Below, one piece after another: positions 1-5,622 of a stretch of DNA of 8,886 nucleotides. Numbering within the stretch: position 1 is the first letter of the stretch; each line of letters begins with the position of its first letter. A model generated the notes under the pieces. The model did not search any database. It saw only the letters and a list, made by a program, of their open reading frames with translations, and had not been told where the DNA came from. Origin of the DNA: JANXVY01 sp034408685 (lineage in GTDB: Bacteria; Pseudomonadota; Alphaproteobacteria; Rhizobiales; Hyphomicrobiaceae); assembly GCA_034408685.1 (NCBI GenBank), contig JAWXCP010000146.1, positions 1-8,886 on the forward strand, written 5' to 3'. The translations under genes and the position numbers were made by a program.

Positions 1-1014
1 CACGCGCAGTTCGGCGCCCGTGGTGGCGTCCCAGATCCGCACAGTTTTTTCAAATGACCCCGTCACGACGCGCGCGCCGTCGGCCGACAGCGCGACGCTC
101 ATGACAACATTCGAGTGGCCCTTGAGCACGCGCACCTCAGTTCCGGTGGCGGCGTCCCAGATCCGCATGGTGTTGTCGTAAGACCCCGTCACGACGCGCG
201 CGCCGTCGGCCGACATCGCGACGCTTGTGACACCACCCGCGTGGCCCTTGAACACGCGCACCTCAGTTCCGGTGGCGGCGTCCCAGATCCGTGCGGTGTT
301 GTCGCCAGACCCCGTCACGACGCGCGCGCCGTCGGCCGACAGCGCGACGCTCGTGACACTTTTCGTGTGGCCCTTAAGCACGCGCAGTTCGGCGCCGGTG
401 GCGGCGTCCCAGATCCGCGCGGTGTTGTCCTCAGACCCCGTCACGACGCGCGCGCCGTCGGCCGACAGCGCGACGCTGTTTACACCACCGGTGTAATCAC
501 CCGTGTGGCCATTGAGCACGCGCAGTTCGGCACCAGTGGCGGCGTCCCAGATCCGCGCGGTGTTGTCGTCAGACCCCGTAACGACGCGCGCGCCGTCGGC
601 CGACAGCGCGACGCTCGTGACCCCTCCCGTGTGGCCCTTCAGCATGCGCCGTTCGGCGCCGGTGGCGGCGTCCCAGATGCGCGCGGTGTTGTCGCCAGAC
701 CCCGTCACGACGCGCGCGCCGTCGGCCGACAGCGCGACGCTGCTGACAAACTCCGTGTGGCCCTTAAGCACGCGCAGTTCGGCGCCGGTGGCGGCGTCCC
801 AGATCCGCGCGGTGTTGTCCCATGACCCCGTCACGACGCGCGCGCCGTCGGCCGACAGCGCGACGCTCCAGACAATCCCCGTGTGGCCCTTAAGCACGCG
901 CAGTTCGGTGCCGGTGGCCGCGTCCCAGATCCGCGCGGTGTTGTCCGCAGACCCCGTCACGATGCGCGCGCCGTCGGCCGACAGCGCGACGCTCGTGACT
1001 GCCCCCGTGTGGCC
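1..1014 (-). repeat. Tandem WD40-coding repeats, 8 visible, 126-bp period
   Basis: Eight in-frame repeats of 42 codons run leftward: 1014-889, 888-763, 762-637, 636-511, 510-373, 372-247, 246-121 and 120-1 (cut by the window edge). The spacing of the shared cgtcacgacg-type core is exactly 126 bp, except for one unit of 138 bp that carries a 12-bp insertion. Most codons are identical between units even at third positions, which indicates recent duplication or gene conversion. Each unit has the GH ... D ... WD signature of a beta-propeller blade. Seven or eight blades would close one propeller, but the array may continue outside the window. Confidence 0.93.
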
Positions 1015-2007
1015 CGCCAAAATCTTTCGCTCGCGAATCTCCGCCATCGCGCGCTCTAGCGCCGAAACGGCGCCGATCCATTCGGGGCGCGGATCGAGAA
1101 ACGGGTCCGGGTTGTTCGGCAAAGCCTGGATCGCGGCGAGCAACCCGAGCGTCGGGTCGTTGTCGCGCTCGGTCAATTGTTTCGAAGCGTCACTGAGGTA
1201 CTTCGATTGGCTCAGTAACGCCTCTTTTGTTGTTTCCTTGGCCGCAGCTTCCGAGATTTGGGCTCGATCAAGCGATGCCAACGCCTGTTCACGCTGCAAC
1301 AACGCGAACCCCGCCAGACCGATAGCGAACAGTGCGGCGGCCAAACTTCCCCCAACCCACCACCTCTGCCGCCGAGTTGCCGCCTGCCGGCTCGCCAACA
1401 GCAGGTCCATCACCTCCTGCGCGGGCGCGGGGGCTTTAGCTGGACGGCGGTCCTTCCAACGTTCGGCGTCGGCTAGTTCGCCGCGAGAGAGTAGCCGCCC
1501 CGAGGCGCGGTTGTTCGCTAGCCAGACAGCCGCTCGGTCCTGCCAGCGTGTTGCTTGCTTGAGCCACGCGTGATCGGTTTCCAACACGGCCTCTAGCGTG
1601 TCGAGATCGCGGGCGAGGTCGAACACGCGATCAGGCGGCAGGATGTGGATCTCGCCGAGCTGCCGAGGCAATTCCGCTGGGTTAACGAGGCCGACCATCA
1701 GTGGCACCAGCCGCTTGTTGCGCCGCGCCACCTCGTCGAGTTCCCAGTTCACCCAGTGCGACTTGATCGAGGCCTCGCTGACGAGCCAGATCACCGTGTC
1801 GGAGAGGCGGATGAACTCGGCGAGCTCCGCCTGCCACTTCTCGCCGAACGGCAGATCGCGCGTGTCGATGGTGACGTCGAAGCCGCGCGCGGTGAGCGCC
1901 GCGACAATCGTATCCGCGGCGTTGGCGTCCTGCCGCGAGTAGGAGATGAAGATCTTTAGCCGGTCGTTGCCGGCCGCCTTGCCCGACTGAGCCACACCCC
2001 GTGCCAT
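1..2007 (-). CDS. TIR-transmembrane-WD40 repeat protein (3' end outside window)
   Basis: The frame is open from the ATG at 2005-2007 to the left edge (669 codons, no stop), so the C-terminus is missing. An SD-like GAGGAG (2017-2022) lies 9 nt before the ATG. Residues 17-140 form a TIR domain: it opens with LKIFISYSRQD, and the SHWVNWE motif ends in Glu89, at the position of the catalytic glutamate of NAD-cleaving TIRs. A helical linker (about 141-215) follows, of a kind common between effector domain and membrane helix in alphaproteobacterial TIR/WD40 proteins. One transmembrane helix spans about 216-237, preceded by Arg212, Arg213 and Arg215, and then a coiled-coil-like stretch (240-280). 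From residue 332 come eight near-identical WD40 repeats ending in GH/WD signatures. There is no NTPase domain between TIR and WD40. A cytosolic TIR effector with a WD40 sensor is the likely role (inference). The gene lies 37 bp after the truncated TIR-STAND gene, probably in the same transcript. Confidence 0.9.
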   Translation of the reverse strand, partial: MARGVAQSGKAAGNDRLKIFISYSRQDANAADTIVAALTARGFDVTIDTRDLPFGEKWQAELAEFIRLSDTVIWLVSEASIKSHWVNWELDEVARRNKRLVPLMVGLVNPAELPRQLGEIHILPPDRVFDLARDLDTLEAVLETDHAWLKQATRWQDRAAVWLANNRASGRLLSRGELADAERWKDRRPAKAPAPAQEVMDLLLASRQAATRRQRWWVGGSLAAALFAIGLAGFALLQREQALASLDRAQISEAAAKETTKEALLSQSKYLSDASKQLTERDNDPTLGLLAAIQALPNNPDPFLDPRPEWIGAVSALERAMAEIRERKILAGHTGAVTSVALSADGARIVTGSADNTARIWDAATGTELRVLKGHTGIVWSVALSADGARVVTGSWDNTARIWDAATGAELRVLKGHTEFVSSVALSADGARVVTGSGDNTARIWDAATGAERRMLKGHTGGVTSVALSADGARVVTGSDDNTARIWDAATGAELRVLNGHTGDYTGGVNSVALSADGARVVTGSEDNTARIWDAATGAELRVLKGHTKSVTSVALSADGARVVTGSGDNTARIWDAATGTEVRVFKGHAGGVTSVAMSADGARVVTGSYDNTMRIWDAATGTEVRVLKGHSNVVMSVALSADGARVVTGSFEKTVRIWDATTGAELRV

Positions 2008-2016
2008 TAAAAAACG

Positions 2017-2022
2017 CTCCTC
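2017..2022 (-). promoter_or_regulatory. Ribosome binding site of the TIR-WD40 gene
   Basis: GAGGAG on the minus strand lies 9 nt before the ATG at 2007. It fixes the start: the frame upstream of this ATG is open only back to a TAG at 2080-2082 and contains no other ATG. Confidence 0.7.
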
Positions 2023-2044
2023 GCAGCGCCGTGAAAATATTTTG

Positions 2045-3025
2045 TTACCGTAATGCAGGTCCGGCTCGCTGTGAACGGGCTAATTCCCTACGACGAGCTT
2101 GGGCGCGACAGGCGAGCAAAATGTCCGCAGCTAAAATAAACAACTGGAACACGCGCGACAACGGCAGGCGATCGCGCAACACCTTGACCTTGGTCAGCGT
2201 GTCGTACAGGCCCGTAACGAGCCCCCAGGTCGGATTGCGGACAGCGCCCTGGTCGGTGCGGATGATCGCAAGCGGCGTAAACGCGGCGCTGCGCCGTACC
2301 CGTTGCCATAACCCGGCGCGCAGGAACGACGATTTGCCAGCTCCCGACGGCGCCTGGATGATGAGTGCCTTGCCAGTGACCGACGCGCGAAGTTCGTCGA
2401 GCGCCTTCAAGCCGTCGCGGATGTCGATGGCGCGGCCGCAAAAGATTGCTTCGTCGCCCTCCTGCATCGGGCGCAGGCCCGGAAATGGCCCCTCGTCTTT
2501 GGGCGTCCAGGAAAAGCTGTCGGGCGCGATGCCGAGGTCACGCAGCGTCGCGCCGATGCTTTCGACCTGCCGCCGGTTCAACGCCACCGACCCGCGCGTG
2601 TTGTCTTTCGGCGAGACGTAGTCGAAGCCCTCTACAGGCTGCTGATCGAGCGCCTCGACTTGGCGAGCCTTGGCCCGCTCAGGCAGCGCCTGCAGCAGGC
2701 GCGGGTCGTTGATGGTGAGCCCTTTCAGGGTAACGGTGATGATCTGCCCCTTGGCCGCGCGCAATTCGCGGTAGCAGAACGAGCGGATGTCGATCGAAGC
2801 TTCGGAGGCGAGGAACAACATCGCCTCAGCCGCCTCGGCCTCGGAAAGAAGCGTCGTCTCCCACTCCTTGCCGGCGCTGAGATGACCCTTGTCGACAAAC
2901 ACGTCCTTCTCCGCCCAGCCCTGCTGTTCGAGCAGCCACTGGCGGATCGCGAAGGCGTAGGCCTGCTCTTCGCTTTTGTAAGAAATGAATAAACGCGCCA
3001 CGCCGGCCCCCAAAAAATCGCACAC
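2045..3025 (-). CDS. TIR-nSTAND1 NTPase protein, C-terminally truncated
   Basis: This is a 326-codon frame from a GTG at 3023-3025; a GTG at 2999-3001 (residue 9), preceded by GGGGG, is an equally plausible start. Residues 11-100 are a TIR domain: it begins RLFISYKSEE, and SFCYRE has Glu87 at the usual catalytic position. Residues 181-198 (FPGLRPMQEGDEAIFCGR) are the typical entry of nSTAND1 NTPases, followed by the Walker A APSGAGKSS at 225-233. The family normally continues for several hundred residues with a Walker B of the type LxxDQxEE, a helical part and often WD40 repeats. Here a TAA (2045-2047) comes shortly before the expected Walker B, and none of the three downstream frames supplies it. 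The protein is therefore likely unable to hydrolyse ATP, although the TIR is complete. Either it is a remnant after a 3' deletion, or it is a short TIR protein acting with its neighbour. Confidence 0.85.
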   Translation of the reverse strand: MCDFLGAGVARLFISYKSEEQAYAFAIRQWLLEQQGWAEKDVFVDKGHLSAGKEWETTLLSEAEAAEAMLFLASEASIDIRSFCYRELRAAKGQIITVTLKGLTINDPRLLQALPERAKARQVEALDQQPVEGFDYVSPKDNTRGSVALNRRQVESIGATLRDLGIAPDSFSWTPKDEGPFPGLRPMQEGDEAIFCGRAIDIRDGLKALDELRASVTGKALIIQAPSGAGKSSFLRAGLWQRVRRSAAFTPLAIIRTDQGAVRNPTWGLVTGLYDTLTKVKVLRDRLPLSRVFQLFILAADILLACRAQARRRELARSQRAGPALR

Positions 3026-3173
3026 GCAAGCGGATCGACTAAATTTACGTGACCATAGCGCAGGCGAACGGAGCGGGGAAGTTCAGCGAGTGTCAACTGG
3101 AGTTGCAGCGGAAATCGTCAGTCGTGGGGCATGCGCGTGTTCGCATATGCGCTTTGTTTAGCGATTTTAGCCC

Positions 3174-3185
3174 GCGAGGCCTCGC
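3174..3185. repeat. 12-bp perfect palindrome
   Basis: gcgaggcctcgc is a perfect palindrome in the gene-free region, about 150 bp upstream of the TIR-STAND start. It could be a protein binding site; no function can be assigned. Confidence 0.4.
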
Positions 3186-3403
3186 TGTGGGTGCAGCGTT
3201 CGGCGAGCGCGATGCCATCGCGCAAGAAACTCCCCGACATGTCCTCGCCGCTCGAGCCGTCGTGTGCTCGGCCAGTCGTGCGCTCAGCCTTCCTATAGGT
3301 TGAGCGCGGGCAGCAGCGTGTGTCTCTGAGCACCCAGCATGAGCCACGTGCCCTTCGCCGAAAGGTTGGTTGCGGTGCTCGAGCGGAATGGAAAATCACG
3401 GCC

Positions 3404-3422
3404 GTTAATGGCAGCCATTAAC
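3404..3422. repeat. 19-bp perfect inverted repeat
   Basis: gttaatggcagccattaac has perfect 9-bp arms around a single central base. It is non-coding and lies about 380 bp upstream of the TIR-STAND gene and 300 bp downstream of the FGE-like frame. Its form fits an operator for a dimeric regulator better than a terminator, because no T-run follows. Confidence 0.55.
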
Positions 3423-3727
3423 CCCAAGCCGAAGTAGCGGAAGTGGTGCGTGCAAACAACGATGCTGCAACTTGCCGGGAATTTTCATTGAGCCGAGTGC
3501 GTAGTCGGAGGCGATGCAGGCGGCCAGCGCCGCTGCCGACAAATCGAGGGCGCAAAACAAACTTGCAAAGAAATGCACAACCGTTTCGGTTTTTGTATGC
3601 TACATCGGCCTCTGCGGAACTTTCGCTTGGCCGGATGCCGGTCTTCGCTCCCGTGGACGACGCATCCCTCTGCCCACAGAAGCGATAGCTTAGAACGCGG
3701 CGTGAGCGTGTCCCTGTGGTGCGACGC

Positions 3728-4279
3728 TCAATCAATGGAACGAGCCACGCGGAAGCCAAGCGTATCTCGCGAATGGCTGGCCGGGAACCGATTCCGGGAT
3801 GTAACCTGCAACGCCGCAAGCCCGCTGCGCCACGATCCCCCGCGCGCGACGCGGTTCAAGCACGGCCGCGCCCCAACTCCAGATGCGCCGTCCGCTGACG
3901 CCACAGCAGGCCGATCGGACCAGCAATCAGCGACCCATTCCCATACGTTGCCATGCATGTCATGGAGGCCGAACTTATTGGCCCGATAGCGTCCCACCGG
4001 GGCGGCTTCTCGCCCGACCCCGTCTTTGCAACGCTGGTTGGTGTAGGGCAGCAATCCCACGGTTTGGTCGGCACCGTTGGCATGGAGACAGATATCGCGG
4101 GCCACGTTCGTCGCCTCGCCGCCCGCACTTGGTGTTTCGGTCTTCGTTTCGACGGCCGCTTTCACGAAACTATAATCGCCGTCGCTACCGGCCCGCGCGG
4201 CATACTCCCATTCGGCCTCCGTTGGCAGCCGGTAGACGGGCTTTTCGGTATGTGCGCTCTCTGTGTTGAGCCAAGTCAC
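3728..4279 (-). pseudogene. C-terminal half of the FGE-like domain, cut off by the TAA at 4280-4282
   Basis: This 183-codon frame continues the caspase-FGE gene in the same reading frame directly after its TAA. It carries the hallmarks of the second half of an FGE/SUMF1-like domain: RLPTEAEWEYAAR (17-29), KFGLHDMHGNVWEWVADC (about 102-119), RVARGGSW (143-150) and the terminal LGFRVAR (174-180) before a TGA. No cysteine pair is present near the C-terminus, so the copper-dependent active site of true sulfatase-activating FGE is missing; a ligand-binding or structural role is more likely. A GTG follows the TAA immediately (TAA GTG) and could allow reinitiation, but no clear ribosome binding site precedes it. 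I treat it as the severed end of one gene. A sequencing error, readthrough or split translation are the alternatives. Confidence 0.8.
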
Positions 4280-4282
4280 TTA
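4280..4282 (-). other. In-frame nonsense codon splitting the caspase-FGE gene
   Basis: The minus-strand codons run GCA CAG AAC TAA GTG ACT TGG CTC. Related FGE domains read DAxxY followed by (V/A)xWLN at this point, so TAA replaces what would be a TAC or TAT tyrosine codon, a one-base change. The frame is otherwise intact on both sides from 5446 to 3728. Confidence 0.85.
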
Positions 4283-5446
4283 GTTCTGTGCGTCTTGCCA
4301 GGACACGCCCGTGACGGGCCGCCCGTCCAGGTAGGGCTTTTTGGCATCGGTCCGGCGCTTGCCCAAACATCCTTCAGGCTTGCACTGATATGCATCCCAC
4401 TCGCGGTTCGTGACCTCGAATTTTCCCAGTGCGAATTTCTTGATCGATAGCGGAGCGGAAGGCGGAATGACAGTGACTTCCGGACAGTAAGTACATTCGA
4501 TGATCGCGTCTCTCGGATTGAGGGTACCCTTGATCTTCACCGGACTGTTCTGCGTGACGTACTTCTGCGGATCCGAGGATCCCCCGTCGAGCGTGCGGCG
4601 CCGCCGCAACTGATCGTAATAGGCAGGGGTCTGTGAATGTTCATACTTCTGCGCGGTTTCATAGACGTCGAGCTTCACGCGCCGTGCAATCTCCGAGACG
4701 GGCATATTGCGGTCATTCAACTGTTCGAGCAGCGCTTCGGCGAAGGCTGAGTTCGTTTCGCCCCGCCCTTTGTCGAGCGCCTTCTGTCCGAAGCCAGCCG
4801 AATACAGAATGAACAACTCCGTCGAGGGCATATCCGCGCCCGCAAGACCGACCGAGGCCGCGTCGATGGTTTCACGGTCGAACTCGAACGGGTTCGATCG
4901 GCAGGCATCGATGATGAAGATACCGACGATGCCCTCGACCGCGGACTGCCGCTCGCGTAGCCGATCGAGCATACTCTGAAAGTCCAGCGACGACGTGGTC
5001 ATCAAGCCGGTCTTGCTGGCCTCCGAAGGCCTTCGTGTGTCCTGCACATGGAAATACGACCGGCCCTTGAGTTCGATCCCGTGTCCGGCAAAGTAGAACA
5101 CGATTGTATCTTGCGCTTTCAAGTTCGCCACCAACTCGCGCCATTTTTCCTCGATGGCCGCCTTGCTGGCTGCCTTCTCAGTACTCAACATGACGTGAAC
5201 GTCAGCCTTGTTGAAACCCCGTGAGCTGCCTTGGTCGTAGGCGTGCCTGTCCAGCAGACGCGCTTTGAATTCGTTGGCGTCGTTTTCGGAGTTGCCGAGC
5301 GCTTCAATGTTCGCGTCTTCGTAGTCCTTGACGGCAACCACAAGCGCGAAGGACTTCCCGTAGCCCTCGGTTGCTACTGCTGGCAGGACGGGCCCGGCAA
5401 ACGCCAAGGCAAAACTCAACAGGCAGCAAACATCACGGATCGACAT
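4280..5446 (-). CDS. Secreted caspase-like (peptidase C14) protein with N-terminal half of an FGE-like domain
   Basis: There are 388 codons from the ATG at 5444-5446, chosen because GAGGTG (5451-5456) lies 4 nt upstream and a signal peptide follows at once; an in-frame extension to 5602 has neither. Residues 1-25 are a Sec signal peptide with likely cleavage after AVA25. Residues 31-285 are a caspase-like p20 domain: SFALVVAVKDYED opens it, His122 lies in FYFAGHG and Cys182 in IIDACRSNPF, giving the catalytic dyad. From about 313 an FGE-like domain starts (CTYCPEVTVIPP ... GKFEVTNREWDAY ... RPVTGVSWQDAQ), without the usual GxFxMG segment after VIP. The frame ends in TAA where the family continues with an aromatic residue and then (V/A)xWLN. 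The product would be a periplasmic protease with a broken FGE partner domain. The gene is divergent from the membrane protein gene at 5623. Confidence 0.88.
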   Translation of the reverse strand: MSIRDVCCLLSFALAFAGPVLPAVATEGYGKSFALVVAVKDYEDANIEALGNSENDANEFKARLLDRHAYDQGSSRGFNKADVHVMLSTEKAASKAAIEEKWRELVANLKAQDTIVFYFAGHGIELKGRSYFHVQDTRRPSEASKTGLMTTSSLDFQSMLDRLRERQSAVEGIVGIFIIDACRSNPFEFDRETIDAASVGLAGADMPSTELFILYSAGFGQKALDKGRGETNSAFAEALLEQLNDRNMPVSEIARRVKLDVYETAQKYEHSQTPAYYDQLRRRRTLDGGSSDPQKYVTQNSPVKIKGTLNPRDAIIECTYCPEVTVIPPSAPLSIKKFALGKFEVTNREWDAYQCKPEGCLGKRRTDAKKPYLDGRPVTGVSWQDAQN

Positions 5447-5543
5447 GCAACACCTCAACATGCGGACGGCCTGGACGGTACGATAAAGACACATAGATGC
5501 ACGGCAGGAGCGAAAACCGCGGTCCTGCGGCTGCCCGGCCGAT

Positions 5544-5571
5544 TTCTTCGTGATAGGCGTACAGCGAAGAA
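5544..5571. promoter_or_regulatory. Inverted repeat, possible operator
   Basis: TTCTTCG (5544-5550) and CGAAGAA (5565-5571) are perfect 7-bp arms with a 14-bp spacer. The arm centres are about two helical turns apart, as for a dimeric regulator, and lie 50-80 bp before the plus-strand start. Confidence 0.4.
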
Positions 5572-5574
5572 TAC

Positions 5575-5595
5575 TCGCGCCAATTCCGGGCGCGA
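5575..5595. promoter_or_regulatory. Second inverted repeat, possible operator
   Basis: TCGCGCC (5575-5581) and GGCGCGA (5589-5595) are perfect 7-bp arms with a 7-bp spacer, immediately after the first inverted repeat and 27 bp before the start codon at 5623. GC-rich arms of this length can arise by chance in such DNA. Confidence 0.33.
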
Positions 5596-5622
5596 TGCGC
5601 ATATTTTTGGACGAGGTGTGAC

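Larger units (their letters stand above)
3026..3727. other. Gene-free region with palindromes
   Basis: About 700 bp lie between the start of the TIR-STAND gene and the end of the FGE-like frame. Short open frames exist on both strands, but none shows a recognisable domain, a good ribosome binding site or a protein-like composition. The region should contain the promoter of the TIR operon: a TTGACA is present on the minus strand (3091-3096), but no convincing -10 box follows at 16-18 nt. Two perfect palindromes (3174-3185 and 3404-3422) and a short hairpin followed by T residues (3579-3594, plus orientation) are the only structures seen. Confidence 0.5.
5447..5622. promoter_or_regulatory. Divergent promoter region, caspase-FGE / membrane protein
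   Basis: These 176 bp separate two divergent starts. Both genes carry the same ribosome binding site layout, GAGGTG with a 4-nt spacer (5451-5456 minus, 5613-5618 plus). Two inverted repeats lie on the side of the plus-strand gene (5544-5571 and 5575-5595). An AATACT (5570-5575) could be a -10 box for the plus-strand gene, but its -35 (TTCGTG at 5547) is poor. Shared regulation of the two genes is an inference. Confidence 0.5.

Noticed and set aside
1..1014. The 126-bp direct repeats as a CRISPR array or satellite DNA
   Set aside because: Units are adjacent without spacers, keep an open reading frame, and translate into WD40 blades.
115..1573. Long plus-strand open frames with repeated MALEH/DPRGVV or WPLSTRSSAPVAASQ motifs
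   Set aside because: They are antisense shadows of the WD40 repeats on the minus strand, which show real WD40 signatures, a proper start and family domains.
3091..3096. TTGACA on the minus strand as the -35 box of the TIR operon
   Set aside because: No acceptable -10 box lies 16-18 nt downstream; the nearest TATGGT is 33 nt away. It may still be part of an unusual promoter.
3579..3594. aaccgtttcggtttttg hairpin as a terminator
   Set aside because: The stem has only 5 bp with a 3-nt loop, and no plus-strand gene precedes it; on the minus strand no T-run follows.
3418..3819. Minus-strand 133-codon frame in the gene-free region
   Set aside because: It overlaps the end of the FGE-like frame, is arginine- and serine-rich without a domain, and lacks a ribosome binding site.
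3728..4279. The FGE-like C-terminal half as a variable protein of a diversity-generating retroelement
   Set aside because: Caspase-FGE fusions can be such targets, but no reverse transcriptase, template repeat or AAY-rich variable region is visible in the window.
5447..5602. N-terminal extension of the caspase-like protein to a start at 5602
   Set aside because: The extension has no ribosome binding site, is cysteine- and arginine-rich without family similarity, and would bury the signal peptide that begins at the ATG at 5446.
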